From assembly GCA_963576565.1 (NCBI GenBank), contig OY755042.1, positions 16,343,272 to 16,407,271 on the forward strand: a stretch of DNA of 64,000 nucleotides, given 5' to 3'. The DNA is from Aspidapion aeneum (Eukaryota; Arthropoda; Insecta; Coleoptera; Brentidae). The translations under genes were made by a program, and so were the position numbers. The notes beneath the pieces are model-generated. The model did not search any database. It was not told the DNA's origin and was given only the letters and a program-made list of their open reading frames with translations. Shown in pieces: positions 1 to 11,502 of the stretch (position 1 is the stretch's first letter; every line of letters starts with the position of its first letter).

Positions 1-218
1 CAATACTTTATAAGATTGTGCAAGAAAAATGAATTTTTTGAAATCCTAAATAGGGAGAGTGGTATATATAGGGACGTTTTTTCTTTTTTTTTTATAAAAA
101 TTTTATTTTTTGCTTCATTCTGTTTATTGTTATACCTCTAGTAAAATATTGTATCATTCATTGATTTTCCTATTTTTTAGCTTCATATAATTTTAGACTC
201 CACAAAAAAATCATGTTC

Positions 219-648
219 GGAAACTTTAGCTTCTGACCACTGAATCCTGTGATCATTTGACCTTGCATGATCTGCTAAACCGGATTTTTCAATATCCCCT
301 AATTGGGTACTTTTTAGATGTTCATTTACTCTAACCTGAAGAGGGCGTTTCGTTTCACCTACATATGATTTACCACACTCACACGGGATTTGGTAAATAC
401 ATTCTTTATTATTTGAGGGATTGTCTGGTTTTGTTTTAGTTACAAAACTTCTTATCGTATTTCCCGAAGAAAATACTGTTTTTATATTGTAGTGTTTAGC
501 TATTCGTCTTATGTTTTCTGAAATCCCTTGAACATATGGAATGTTAATAACACCTAACGGATTATTATTTTGAGAATTTGGTACATTTAGTTTGTTTTTA
601 ATTTTAAATATCGTTGAGCTTATTAATTTCTCGGAATAACCATTCTGT
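219..648 (-). repeat. Inverted partial copy of the Penelope 3' coding region
   Basis: Bases about 219-648 are the reverse complement of about 2296-2722, with a few substitutions. The inner junction is sharp: CATTCTGT at 641-648 matches the reverse complement of 2296-2303 and the match stops at the next base. The copied segment covers the linker and the start of the GIY-YIG domain. The rest of the element begins immediately after the junction, so this is a head-to-head partial copy and not an independent insertion. Confidence 0.85.
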
Positions 649-653
649 CATTC

Positions 654-1428
654 TTGTGCGAGGCGCGCGACAGTGGTGTTATTCCGGTTGGTTTCCGCCT
701 AAAAACCAACTTTCCGGGAGTGAGAACGAAGAAGATCTTAGAGAGGACCAGTCAAGCACTAATCCGATCCCAAATCAGTTACCATCGATGGAGAAAAGCC
801 AACTTCAACACCGAAATGGAGGAGCGTTTTGACGAAATTAGACGACACACATGGGAGGAAGACTACGAACCGATACTGAGTAAAATTGACAGTACGTGCA
901 ACAGAGAACGACAGAAGATAAGATCAACTCACCGAGAAAAACTTAAGAAACTACAGACACGTACTCAAGATAGAACAGACGCAACGACACCAAGCACTAT
1001 TGTGAACATCTCCAAAAGGACTCTGAGCACCAACGAAGAATTGGTACTCAGTAAGGGACTTAAGTTCGCCATTGCACCGGCACAGACGCCGACACTGGAA
1101 ATTATTGCGGCAATAGAAACCGTTAGTCTACCTCAACTTGAAGCTGATGAGTTTCGCCATAAAGTAAGAACAACGTTGGTCTCAAGAGCAAGAGCAACGG
1201 GCAATCAAGAACCTGCAGGCTGACAAATCAATCAAGATTCTACCGGCCGACAAAGGAAACGCGACGGTGATCATAGATGTCGAGACTTACGACAAAAAGA
1301 TCCAAGAAGTTCTGGAGAAAGGAGACTACAAGCAACTACCCAAAGATCCAACCACCACCATAGAAGGACGCATCTACAGGACTTTGAAGAAGTATGCTGA
1401 AAATATCCCTGACTCCACACCACAGTAA
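654..1428 (+). pseudogene. Penelope N-terminal region, disrupted by two frameshifts
   Basis: The upstream part reads in one frame to the stop at 1221-1223 and includes VNISKRTLS and VLSKGLKFA, matching the conserved N-terminal region of Penelope proteins. The continuation (NLQADKSIKILPADKGNAT) is in the next frame from about 1190, and carries the family's hallmark PADKG motif. That frame stops at 1426-1428, while the RT continues in the third frame from 1394. So two single-step frameshifts lie near 1180-1195 and 1415-1430. The 5' start is not visible: the open frame begins at the inverted-copy junction. This element copy should not make a full-length protein. Confidence 0.75.
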
Positions 1429-2869
1429 GGCACCACATTTTTATGGATTACCAAAGATCCATAAGAAGGATATACCACTGCGACCAATCACCAGCTCCAG
1501 GGACTCACCGACTAGCACTTTGTCGAGGTTTTTGTTGGACATAATGCAACCACTACAGGGTAAGTCCGAATCTTTTGTCAAAAACTCGGAACATTTTGTC
1601 GAGGTTTTAATAGGTATCGAATTAGATCCCGGCGATAGATTTGTAAGTTTTGATGTAGAAAGTCTCTACACCAACGTGTCAATTAATGAGTCACCCAGTA
1701 TCATCAAAAACAAATTACAAACTGATGATACACTTCACGAGAGAACAACGCTATCGGTGGAGGGGGTGATGGATCTTTTGGAGCTCTGTCTCCGTAAATC
1801 TTACTTTCAAGTGAAAGATAAGTTTTACGCGCAAAATGATGGACTCCCAATGGGTTCATCTCTTTCGCCAGTGGTAGCAAACATCTACATGGAGTGGTTC
1901 GAGGACCATGCGATCAACACAGCAAGAGTCAAACCTAAACTATGGCTACGATACATGGATGACACATTTATTATATGGCCGGAAAATGAAGACGAACTAC
2001 AGAATTTTCTACACCATTTAAACGGTATTCGACCAACAATCAAGTGCACCATGGAAATTGAAAAAGATTGGGCCTTACCTTTTTTGGATGTTCTTGTCAA
2101 ACGATCAGGCAGAAACATTCAAACCACTGTATATAGGAAACCTACACACACGGGACAGTACTTAAGTTTTAAGTCTAATCATTCTGTTGCTACAAAACAA
2201 GGAGTTATAAGAAGTTTGTATTTAAGAGCCGTAAATATTTGTAGTAATAATGAAAAATTAACCACAGAAATTAACAACATTAAAAAGGACTTACAACAGA
2301 ATGGTTATTCCGAGAAATTAATAAGCTCAACGATATTTAAAATTAAAAACAAACTAAATGTACCAAATTCTCAAAATAATAATCCGTTAGGTGTTATTAA
2401 CATTCCATATGTTCAAGGGATTTCAGAAAACATAAGACGAATAGCTAAACACTACAATATAAAAACAGTATTTTCTTCGGGAAATACGATAAGAAGTTTT
2501 GTAACTAAAACAAAACCAGACAATCCCTCAAATATTAAGGAATGTATTTACCAAATCCCGTGTGAGTGTGGTAAATCATATGTAGGTGAAACGAAACGCC
2601 CTCTTCAGGTTAGAGTAAATGAACATCTAAAAAGTACCCAATTAGGGGATATTGAAAAATCCGATTTAGCAGATCATGCATGGTCATTTGATCACAGGAT
2701 TCAGTGGTCAGAAGCTAAAGTTTTACATAAGGAGTCGCATTGGCGAAAACGGAAATTTATTGAAGCTGCGTTTATAATGCAGAATAAAGAAGTTTTCAGT
2801 CAACCAAGCACGGACATACCAAACATATGGAAACCATTCCTTAAGGAAAACAGGCGTCTTAGGATTTAA
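1394..2869 (+). CDS. Penelope reverse transcriptase with C-terminal GIY-YIG endonuclease
   Basis: This 491-residue frame encodes the catalytic core of a Penelope-like element, which copies its RNA at a nick made by its own endonuclease. YGLPKIHK (about 17-24) is the characteristic Penelope entry motif. RT motif A is FDVESLYTNV (86-95), motif B is GLPMGSSLSP (150-159), and the catalytic box is YMDD (187-190). The GIY-YIG domain starts at IYQIPC (385-390) and YVGET (396-400), with R407 and E457 as likely catalytic residues. The domain is complete to the stop. The first residues overlap the end of the upstream frame, so the start shown is the first in-frame start and not the native one. It is the best preserved part of the element, but it is cut off from its N-terminal region by frameshifts. 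Confidence 0.85.
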   Translation: MLKISLTPHHSKAPHFYGLPKIHKKDIPLRPITSSRDSPTSTLSRFLLDIMQPLQGKSESFVKNSEHFVEVLIGIELDPGDRFVSFDVESLYTNVSINESPSIIKNKLQTDDTLHERTTLSVEGVMDLLELCLRKSYFQVKDKFYAQNDGLPMGSSLSPVVANIYMEWFEDHAINTARVKPKLWLRYMDDTFIIWPENEDELQNFLHHLNGIRPTIKCTMEIEKDWALPFLDVLVKRSGRNIQTTVYRKPTHTGQYLSFKSNHSVATKQGVIRSLYLRAVNICSNNEKLTTEINNIKKDLQQNGYSEKLISSTIFKIKNKLNVPNSQNNNPLGVINIPYVQGISENIRRIAKHYNIKTVFSSGNTIRSFVTKTKPDNPSNIKECIYQIPCECGKSYVGETKRPLQVRVNEHLKSTQLGDIEKSDLADHAWSFDHRIQWSEAKVLHKESHWRKRKFIEAAFIMQNKEVFSQPSTDIPNIWKPFLKENRRLRI

Positions 2870-3171
2870 AAAGGGGGCGGGCCGTCACACCTGCTGCACA
2901 CCAAGTAGTATAAGTAGTAGCCTAAAGACTAGATTGTTTAGTTTACACTTGATAACGGTTAGAGATACTTACTAACCGAAACTTCGTGTTTTAAAATAAA
3001 TAAAGACAATGGAAGTCCGAAATTTTATTTCTACACAATCATTGTCTACGAGTTTCAAACAAAGATTTATCATAAACTTGAAAAAAGAAACTACAAAAAC
3101 CAAATCACTACTAAACTACCACTAATTTATTGTAAAAAACACTGAAAACTCAAAAACAAATAAATTAAAGG

Positions 3172-5160
3172 TTACTGAACGTTGTAGGAAGAAAAATCAA
3201 ATTTAAATTTAAGTTGAACGGCAGTCCTTTCTGTCTCGGGCACGATAGTAGGCTCAGGAAGCTTGCATACGATATCTTTTTGGTCAACTTCATCTTGATC
3301 TTTTTGTTCGGGGAAAGAGAACTTAAAATCTGATATCTTCTTTAGAAAATTAATGGCATATCCATCTACATCGATTTTATCCACCTGCCCCACAAAATGT
3401 TTAGCGCTTCTTTTAAGCGGATATTGAACTAAAACAAAATCACATTGTTTTATCTTTGTCATGCTTTTATCTCCATCACTAGAACTCATATAATCGGAAT
3501 CGTCATCTAATATTACATCCTCCACGTCACTTTCGCTTGATGATTCCAAAATAGCTTTCTTCTTTACAGTTTTTGCCTTTTTGATTATCTTCTGCTTCAT
3601 CTTTAATTTCTCAACTTTTTCTTCTTGTTTTCTTCTAACTTCTTCTATGTTTGGTGTTTCAGTCATTACAGTAGACTGCCTCTTTTTTCTGATCGTTCTT
3701 GTGACTGCTCTATTCTGAGCTTTAACATGAGGTCGGACTTCTTCCGGTGAAAAAAAAGATTTTGTAGGCACTTGGGGTTCAGAAGAAGCTCCAGCTTGTT
3801 CTCCATCCCTGGGTGGAGTTTTTTCGGATCTTTCTTCAAAAAGTTCCATATTTTCTTGGCTACTTGATTCACTTGGTTGTTCCTGGTGTTCATTTTGTGT
3901 TCTGTCAGTGACATAAGAACAGAGAAAGTCAGCTTCTGAAAAGACAGCAGCATTGTATGGAGCAATCCCAGTGCGCTCAAAACCCTTGATTATATTTGAT
4001 GGAACAAGTGCTTGCGGAAGGGCTTTTCCTGTTATCTCAGCAATATTATAAATGGTAATTGGTACTCCTGGATGATTAATGAGCCAATCATCCATTGCTT
4101 TATTTTAATATGCTTTGAAAGGCCCGAAGCAGGATACATCCAATGGCTGTAGCCTATGGCTACAATGTGGGGGTAAAGTAAGAAGAACTATACCATTAGA
4201 TTTACAGTAATTTAATACTTTTATGTCGCAGTGACTCTCGTGATTGTCGAGAATCAGTAAAATCTTGTTTTGTGGATTGTGTTGTTACTAAGTGCTCTAC
4301 AAACTTCAAAAAGTTTTCAGACGTCATCCACCCACTTGGATGAGCAGCTCCTTTCGAACCTGGTGGAGCCCCAGTAATCATATGGGGCTTATAGTTTTTT
4401 TTCTGGGAAACACAAAGAACGGTAGTACATATTGACCATTGGCACAAACAGCTACACATATTGTAACCAAGATACCCCCTTCAGCGCTTGTTATTTTTCC
4501 CACCTGCTTTTGTCCTAGTGGAGCAATAATCTTCGGTGGTTTATGTACAGTGGTTACTGCAGTTTCGTCACAGTTGTATATCTGATTTATATTGAAATTG
4601 TATTTTGTCAAGACATATTGCAGATTTTCAAAAAATTTTGTGACATTATGCTTATTAAGGCTGGTGGCCCTACTTAAACTAGTTGCTTCTGGAGTACGGA
4701 GTGAAAGCTGAGGCTGTATTTTGCGAAACAATCTGATCCACTCAATTCCTGCCTTTTTGTTGTTGTGCCAACTATCAGGCACTTTCATTTTATTTGAAAC
4801 TGAAAACTTGTAAGCAAATTCACATGTTTGCTTCACAGACAGACCGTAACACATTTTACTTGCAGTCGAAAGGTATTCAGCCAACATTTTTTCCTGGTTG
4901 TCATCAAATATTTGATGAAAACCATGTTTTCTTTCAAAAGGAAATTCGGCACGGTTCTCCTTAGTAGTATTCCTATACTTTATAACCCTACGGTGCAGAG
5001 CTGCCCTGCTTATGCCATATGTCTTTGCAGCAGTCCGAAAAGTTACTTCACCAGCTATTATTTTTTGTACAGCAAATTTCATATTCTGTTCAAATGCTTC
5101 GTGGTATTCCTTACTGCTTTCTATTCTCTTTTGTTGTTCTTTTCTACTTATTTTCGGCAT
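3172..5160 (-). pseudogene. pogo/Tigger-like DDE transposase with two frameshifts and a stop
   Basis: The reading starts at ATG 5160 with a pipsqueak/CENP-B-type helix-turn-helix (about residues 5-60, ending SRAALHRRV). A second DNA-binding region follows, then the DDE_1 endonuclease core with IYNCDET (catalytic D198). The frame changes near 4400-4450, where GAPPGSKGAAHPSGWMT continues, and again near 4265. There ILDNHESH supplies the second catalytic aspartate (codon 4246-4248) and LPPHCSHRLQPLDV follows. A TAA lies in frame just after FGPFKAY, before 4095. The last 307 residues (3172-4095) carry the end of the core and a lysine-rich, acidic-patch tail. Family assignment is firm; activity is not expected. 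Confidence 0.8.
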
Positions 5161-5641
5161 CTAAAATTAAAATAAAAACCTTTGACATATTATTGTACAC
5201 ATTAAAAAAAAAGTGCTATATAAGGAGACGTCCCTCTATGCATCAGCCAAAATTGTCTCACTATACACAACTAGCACATGTTAGACTTTCTTTTTCATAA
5301 AAAAATAATCTTAACTAATTCTAACTGTTTTTGATATTGCTTACCTTCACTAGTATATCTGTTATGTCACAAATGCAAAAAAAAATCAATTGCCAATTTT
5401 AAGAACACAATAATAACTATTTTTTCAGAGACCAAAAAATAACTTTCTGCAAAAATTTGAAGACACGTTCTGGAAGTGAGGTTAAGAATGACAGTAAAGA
5501 AGTTATCTGCACTTTAAAACTCTTGTCCAAAGAAACCTATAATTAACATATGATATTAATTTCTAACATCACACATAGAGGGCTTCCAGAGCCTTTGTCC
5601 CGCTATATACCAGTGTTCTCTATATACCACCCTCCCCTATT

Positions 5642-7478
5642 TATAATTTATTTTGTTGTGACATAAAACATAACATAAAGTCGAACAAACATGAATTTTT
5701 AAAACAAGTTCAATCTTGATTCTTTAAAATAAATAATAACTTTTTTTCATTTGGTGGATGACTTATTTTATTTGCTTCAAGCCAGTTTTTGCTTTGATGG
5801 ATTAAAGAATAAATATTTTATTCAAAAATTATTTTGTTCGGTTCTCTATGAGCCACAGCGCAATGCGACGTAAAAAGACTTTCTTTTAGGACGGGTATGT
5901 TTACCGAAAAAAAAATACCGAAAAAAAAACAATGAACATTTCTCTAATATAAAAATTTTTTACTTAACATTATTGCCTTGATTTTTAAGCAAAAATTAGT
6001 AAGTCATCACCCCCTCTATGACTATTGACTTTCTTTAATGGTTGCTATGACAAGACAGTAAACGACGCTATTATTTCTTAAGCGAACAGCATTAAAAATG
6101 TTGGAAAAGATCCCTAAAAATTTTAGTTGCTACCGATAAAGCCACCTCGGAGCTTGTATGTACAAGTTTTGTTAAATAAAACACACACATTTCGTAGTTT
6201 TGACAAATTTTTAATTTTAAATAGGGTAATACAAAAATTTTCCAATTAAAAAAAAATATTTTGATTTTTCCATAAGCTCGTAGGAAAAATCTGGTAGCTA
6301 ATTCGTGCGGAAAGTATCTTTACTGAACTTACGGCATGCCCAAACTCCGTTGGCGCATCGATGCGTGCGGTAAAGTATCACTTTCCGCACTTGTTAGGTA
6401 AATAACCATTACCCGAAATCGATACTCCTTTTTGCTTAAAAGTTATTTTACAAGATATTATAATAATGCAAGAACTTTTGCCTGGCAACTATTTCAAAAG
6501 AAAATAGCGAACTTGTCAATAGTTTGATATAAGATGTAGTTTTGACATACGTTATGCATATTAAAAAAATTAATAAGGATCTGGAATTTTTTGGCGAGGG
6601 CCACCATTATTTACGTATCTATTTGGCAAGGTAATGGGATCGACTTTTATCATATTCCGAATAAAATAAATCCTGACCAAATCGAATCATAACTTTCCCT
6701 GAAAGAAACTATTCCTGACCATACTTTTGTAATAGTAGTAGTTTCTTACAAAAAAATGCGCAAGTGCCCGAGATTGCTGTCAAAACTGGTGACTAGAATA
6801 CACTTTATAGTGTCCTCAATGAATCCGGATAATTCATCAAATCAATTCGTCCCCTTACTGCAACAACTAGATAACTTGAAATTGATAGTTTTGAGAAAAT
6901 CGATTTTAAAGTTTTAAGACGCGAAAAAACTAGAACCGTTAAGTTGTCAAAATTATTTAATATCTATACAGATAATGTTGCATATCAACTTATGAACTGT
7001 CAATTTTTGAGACAATTAGGTTTTATATATTTTAAGAAAATTTGAGATATCTAGTTGTAGCTGAAAAATCTAGTCAAAAAAGAAAAGTTCTAAAATGTGC
7101 ATTTTCGGAGTTATCCATTTCTTGTCACTCTTTAAACAAATTTGGTTGCTCGTACACGACATCTAGATGTTGCATTCAAAAGAGAATAGGAGAGAGAAAT
7201 AATAGGTAAGCTTTAACTGGATAACTCAAAATGCATAAAGAATGTGGTTTTGTGGGATGGAGTATATGTTCCAAAACCACTGAAACGAACACATACGCGG
7301 TAACCAAACTTCTGTCTGTCCGAATTTGCTTTAGAGGTAGGTCGCTTGTGAGAATGTTAATAATACTTTATATTGGGCTAATGTGTTTTATAATATAAAA
7401 AAGCTTAGTTTAAGAACTTTTGAAAAGATTAACAGGTCATTCAGCTGCCCCCACACCTGTATTTTGCCTTAGGTATTA
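5642..7478. other. Non-coding stretch, no gene seen
   Basis: AT-rich sequence with no convincing coding region on either strand. It contains one small inverted repeat at 6304-6391. Nothing else is recognised. Confidence 0.5.
6304..6391. repeat. Small inverted repeat (GTGCGGAAAGT arms)
   Basis: GTGCGGAAAGTAT at the left is matched by ACTTTCCGCAC at the right, enclosing a GC-richer core. This may be a very short non-autonomous element or the remains of one. Confidence 0.35.
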
Positions 7479-7756
7479 GGGACTTATTGGAATAAAACCT
7501 GACTTTATTTTAGAGTCGACTTTATTTTGACACATTTACACAGAAAACTAACAGCTGACCTCTCAAAATTGACATACCAAAGCGAAATTTAATAATAAAG
7601 TCGCTAACTTTCATTTGATAAATACCGACACTAATAAATCCGGTTTGTAAATAAACAAAGGCCGAATTTTGAAGTAGAGCAGCTGCTTTTTATATGTAAA
7701 TCTATCACTATAGGGTCGATTTTAAAATAAGGTCCGGTTTTATTCCAATAAGTGTT
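7479..7756. mobile_element. Non-autonomous TIR element A, copy 1 (278 bp)
   Basis: The left terminus ACTTATTGGAATAAAACC recurs inverted at the right (GGTTTTATTCCAATAAGT, with one change further in). TA is present on both flanks (7477-7478 and 7757-7758). A second copy of exactly the same length lies at 37909-38186. No coding capacity. The TA duplication points to Tc1/mariner-type mobilisation. Confidence 0.85.
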
Positions 7757-8349
7757 TATTGTGTGTCTGAACATCCACAACAATTTACTTTTTAATAAAC
7801 TTTTAAACATTTTTTGTTACAAAAATGCCAAATTTTCTTAAAAACTTATTCAGTTTTTGTAACCTATTTGTTTATAAAAACAATGTATTTATTATTTAAA
7901 ATGGCAACATCAAAATAATAATGATTTATTTCTTAAAATTAGTTTATTTTAAAATTTTGTAATTACCTAATATAAAAAATTTATACATTTTGGTGCCAGA
8001 TAGGTAAATGCAAACGCTTTGATTTGTGCATTTTGATTCTTTACTATTGCATTTATTTGCCATTAAATGTTTTTATCAAATTGTTAAACATGGAACTGTT
8101 TAAAATATTTTTTTAAAAAGGACTTCACAAACCAAAGTTACATCATATACAAGTAATATTATTACGACTGATACATAATATAATAAGGGTATTAATAAAT
8201 AAACATATTAAAAGGTTATTTTCTTAAATAATATTTTTTTAAAATTTTGTTACTTATTTAAAAATAATGAAATAAAGAGTGTTTTAAATATTATTCGTTC
8301 TTCTATTTAAAAAAAAGTGAATAAAAAATTTTTAAATAAAAAAAACATT
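7757..8349. other. AT-rich non-coding stretch
   Basis: Very AT-rich, low-complexity sequence. I see no gene or recognisable repeat. Confidence 0.5.
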
Positions 8350-8549
8350 CAACTGCTAAATTTACTTGTAACTACTAGTCGCAGTTGAGTACAAAATTGA
8401 TAGGTATAGGTACCTATAATGTACGACATGCGTTAACTTTTAGTTTTGATGCCCAAAGCGCACTTACAGTTTTGTATTTTCATGATTCAGTTTATTGGGT
8501 AATTTTGTACCCAATTACGACTAGTAGTTACAAGTAAATTTAGCAGTTG
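8350..8549. mobile_element. 200-bp foldback element with 50-bp arms
   Basis: The left arm starts CAACTGCTAAATTTACTTGT and the right arm ends with its exact reverse complement. The two arms match over about 50 bp with a few differences and enclose about 100 bp. It would fold into a long hairpin. A MITE-type element is likely; no target duplication was resolved. Confidence 0.65.
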
Positions 8550-8595
8550 GGTGTTTTATTTTATTATTTTTTTAAAACTTTTAGGTTTAATTCTT

Positions 8596-8873
8596 AAGGG
8601 GCCTACAGACACGCGAGCATTTCTTGAGATTAGTACGCGAACTAATCTCTGCATACATGTACGTTTGGTGGAATTGCCTACACACACGAAGACAAAATTA
8701 AACGTTCTAAACATAAACACGATATTATCAATGCGTTTTGCCTAGACACCGAGAGATTTGCTCGCGTACATTGTGCGCGCGAACTAATCTTCGCGAGATA
8801 TTTTAGGCGGATATTGTCTACACACGAAGAGATTACTAATCTCTGGAAATGTTCGCGTGTCTGTAGGCCCCTT
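8596..8873. mobile_element. TIR element with AAGGGGCCTACAGACACGCG ends
   Basis: Left terminus AAGGGGCCTACAGACACG and right terminus CGTGTCTGTAGGCCCCTT are inverted copies. Subterminal copies of CTAATCTC, CGCGAACTAATCT and CACACGAAGA occur repeatedly inside, as seen in transposase-binding regions of hAT-type elements. No coding region. Superfamily not proven. Confidence 0.7.
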
Positions 8874-8965
8874 TATAAAAAGCACTATGCATTTACAATT
8901 CATTTAGCTTTACCCAAAAAGTACGTGTAGATTTTCTACGGATGCGAACAGTGTTGCCTTCCATT

Positions 8966-9670
8966 GATTGAAGGTGGGAGAGGAGAGAAGGGAGGAGGGA
9001 ACTAGCAAAATGGTGTCGAAAAAAATCTTAAAGCGTGTACCGAGAGAATTTTTGAAATCGCTCTAAATTTGTGAAAGGTATAGCTACAACTATTACTAAT
9101 AAGAAGGCTGGGGAGAAGAGAGGGAGAGAAAGGGCGAAACTAGTAAAATGATGTTGGAAAAAAGTCTTAAAGCGTGTGTAGAAAGTATTTTTGAAATCGC
9201 TCTATATTTGTAAAAGGTATAGCTACAACTATTACCAATAAGGATGGAGCCGAGAAAAGAGGAAGTATAGTAAACTAGTAAAATGAAAAAAGTCTTCAAG
9301 TGCGTGCAGAAAGAAGTTTTGAAATCGCTTTATATTTGTGAAAGTTATAGCACGGATCACCTGGTGATCCGTGGTTATAGCTATAACTATTACTAATAAG
9401 GATGATGGGGAGGTGAGAGGGAGAGGCGGGGGGGGACTAGTAAAATGGTGTTGGAAAAAAAAATCGGAAAGCGTATGAAGAAATAATTTTTGAAATCGCT
9501 CTATATTTGATAAAATTATGAGAATATGGTTATTTAATAGGGTTGAAGGAATGACAGAAGGGGAGATGTGGGGAGCAGGGAGGACTACAAAGTAACTACA
9601 GCAAATTAGAGGACATTTCCCATGGGTAATCAAAAGAATTTCAATAAAATCGCCTAAAATTTAGATAATT
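8966..9670. repeat. Degenerate tandem repeat, about 130-170 bp period
   Basis: Five units are marked by AAATCGCTCTATATTTG-like sequence at about 9055, 9194, 9322, 9493 and 9646. Each is followed by TAGCTACAACTATTACTAAT and a purine-rich GGGGAGA block. Units differ by small indels, and the third carries an inserted 23-bp palindrome (9351-9373). The open frames on the minus strand here are artefacts of the purine-rich bias. Confidence 0.75.
9351..9373. repeat. Perfect 23-bp palindrome inside the tandem repeat
   Basis: CACGGATCACC, one central T, then GGTGATCCGTG: two perfect 11-bp arms. It is followed by a short duplication of GTTATAGC. It is missing from the other repeat units, so it was added to this unit. 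Confidence 0.8.
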
Positions 9671-9689
9671 TGTATGGCTTAAAGCCTAC

Positions 9690-9870
9690 ATCATGTGACA
9701 AAATGGAGTCTGAAGAGCGCCATGATGATTCCTGTTTAAAAAGATATAGTCTATAGCACCTTCGGGATCAGTAGCAATTCAACGACACCTTTTTTGTCAA
9801 AGTTGGTTCAGCCGTTTAGCCTCTAGCGTAACAACATATTTACTTACATACATACAACAATCGAAAAACA
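9690..9870 (+). repeat. Retroposon 3' end-like fragment with (ATAC)n tail
   Basis: The sequence TTGGTTCAGCCGTTTAGCC followed by TTACTTACATACATAC resembles the conserved 3' ends of insect LINEs/SINEs, which end in simple repeats. The body upstream is not recognised. Confidence 0.4.
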
Positions 9871-10176
9871 TTACCGTTCCTTTCGCCGTGCTGCAGTTGG
9901 GTAAAAAACTGTATTGTTAAATTTTTGCGCGAACATCCGGTATGCGCATCTAATATTCTCCTCTTTATAAAAAAAAGAACATAGGTTATCTATAATCTCA
10001 ATAAAATTGAATTACTAGCTTTTAAAACCTATACTTATTTATCGTATATAACTATAAGAGAAAAAAGTCTCAGTGGCGGCTCGCCTTGACCTCTTATTTC
10101 CAGAATGAATAAATAATTTCTCAAAATTTCTAGCAATCCGTTATCACATATTATATAATATTATACCTTTTATTCT

Positions 10177-10417
10177 CAGCGGCGTAGCCTGCCTGAAGGG
10201 GCGGGGGGGGCCGACAGCTAACAAGGGCGCCCATCAAAAATCTTGAGACCAAAAAAAAAGGTCATCATGTCTTTAGTTTCCTTGGCCGCCCTCTCAATTT
10301 GCCGTTACCGGCCCTGCTACTTAATAAAGCTTAGGGCGCTTCGGGCACCCATGGGGCGCCAGTACCCTTGGGGCGGGGGGGAGGCGACAAACCCCCGCCC
10401 CCCACGCTATGCCACTG
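10177..10417. mobile_element. hAT-type MITE with 8-bp target duplication
   Basis: Termini CAGCGGCGTAGCCTG and GCTATGCCACTG are inverted relatives. The flanking 8 bp TTTATTCT is present exactly on both sides (10169-10176 and 10418-10425), diagnostic of hAT-type insertion. The interior is G- and C-rich with homopolymer runs and is non-coding. Confidence 0.8.
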
Positions 10418-10440
10418 TTTATTCTAACATTTGAATGCTA

Positions 10441-10859
10441 CACGGTAAAAAATCTCTCTCTCTCTCTCTCTTATATCAAAGCAAAATGCTTTGAAGTAAA
10501 ATAATTTGTGCTTTCCTATTGACCAAGAGATTATTTTCTTGATATAGCACAAAAAATGTCTTGCCTCTTTATTTTAATGTGAAACAGAAATTGTTTTATT
10601 TTAAATTGGAACTGAATTAATCTAAGGCACCGTTTTCTCTAGAAACAAAATATTATTTATATAAAGACAATTTGCTTTGTTACAAAATGGAGTAGACTAA
10701 AACAAAACAATTAAAGAAGAAAAATAAAGTCTCATTTCAAGACTAAACGCTGCGTTGAACTAAAAAGAAATATTTTAATTCAAAACAAATTGTTTAAAGG
10801 TAAAACAATGTATTCAAGAAAAGTACGTGTTTTAATTGTAGACAACATTTTTTACCGTG
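10441..10859. mobile_element. Non-autonomous TIR element B, copy 1
   Basis: It begins CACGGTAAAAAA and ends TTTTTTACCGTG. A second copy occupies 37827-38523, where element A is inserted in it. A TA duplication is clear at the second copy; here the right flank reads CA. A short (TC)n run lies near the left end. Non-coding. Confidence 0.8.
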
Positions 10860-11270
10860 CATAGAAGAAGAATTTGCTGCAATATAACCCCTAGCCCGCT
10901 ACGAAGCAGCTTTCTTGTGTTGTTCAACTTCGTCTAGTCCATAGATAAACGACTACGGTTCAGTCCGGTTAGTTTTAGATCGGCAACTTCGGCTGTTTGA
11001 CAGATCATTAACTCTGTGGCGCACACTACTGAGCTGTTTCGCGAACTAAAAGGTGGCGGCAAATTTGAATCGCCTTTTACAATCTATTTTTTTTTTTTTT
11101 TAATGTTTTTAAGAAATTTTTAAACTGCTAATATTTTATTAACACATTAAATGTCTTTATAAGATATAAACTGATTAAAAATGGTATTAAGTGCAATAAA
11201 AAAAAATAACTGAGAGTTTATTGTTATTAAAAAAAAATACAAATACCACATAAAACTAAATAAAATAATA
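10860..11270. other. Non-coding stretch, no gene seen
   Basis: AT-rich sequence between two small elements. No supported feature. Confidence 0.45.
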
Positions 11271-11502
11271 CAAAGACTAAATAAATTAATTTTTGGGCTG
11301 GTCCTCAGAACAAGATAGTAGTAGCCATATCATAAGTGGGCATCCACATTTCATTTTTCCTTTTCAGATTGCATCACCTTCATTTCATCGCCTTTCCATC
11401 CATTTTGGTTATGCCATGCTGATGATGTCTAAGGAGACTGAAACATCTTTGTATACAGCTACTGCTGAGGACCAGCCTTAAAATTAATTTAATTAGTCTT
11501 TG
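11271..11502. mobile_element. Foldback element with GGCTGGTCCTCAG arms
   Basis: The left arm CAAAGACTAA through GGCTGGTCCTCAG is repeated inverted at the right (CTGAGGACCAGCC to TTAGTCTTTG). The arms total about 35-38 bp with a few mismatches. Non-coding interior; the short open frame inside is not convincing. Confidence 0.6.

Larger units (their letters stand above)
76..3060 (+). mobile_element. Penelope-like retroelement (RT plus GIY-YIG), nested in the pogo element
   Basis: This retroelement contains an N-terminal Penelope region (654-1428, frameshifted), a reverse transcriptase joined to a GIY-YIG endonuclease (1394-2869), and a 3' untranslated tail with overlapping AATAAA signals at 2995-3004. 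At its 5' side is an inverted copy of its own 3' coding region (219-648). Partial self-copies in direct or inverted orientation are characteristic of Penelope elements. The outer boundaries are approximate because I could not find a clear target-site duplication. Confidence 0.75.
49..5641 (-). mobile_element. pogo/Tigger-like DNA transposon, interrupted by a Penelope element
   Basis: The left end (TAGGGAGAGTGGTATATA, from about 51) is matched in inverted form at the right end (TATATACCACCCTCCCCTA, about 5622-5640). TA dinucleotides flank both ends (47-48 and 5642-5643), as expected for the Tc1/mariner/pogo superfamily. The transposase lies on the minus strand, its 5' end facing the right terminus. 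Between the left terminus and the transposase 3' end sits a Penelope-like element, so the original transposon was about 2.6 kb. The exact first base of the terminal repeat is uncertain by a few bases. Confidence 0.6.

Noticed and set aside
9096..9633. Minus-strand frames of 67 and 133 residues
   Set aside because: They arise from purine-rich tandem repeat units and contain no known domain.
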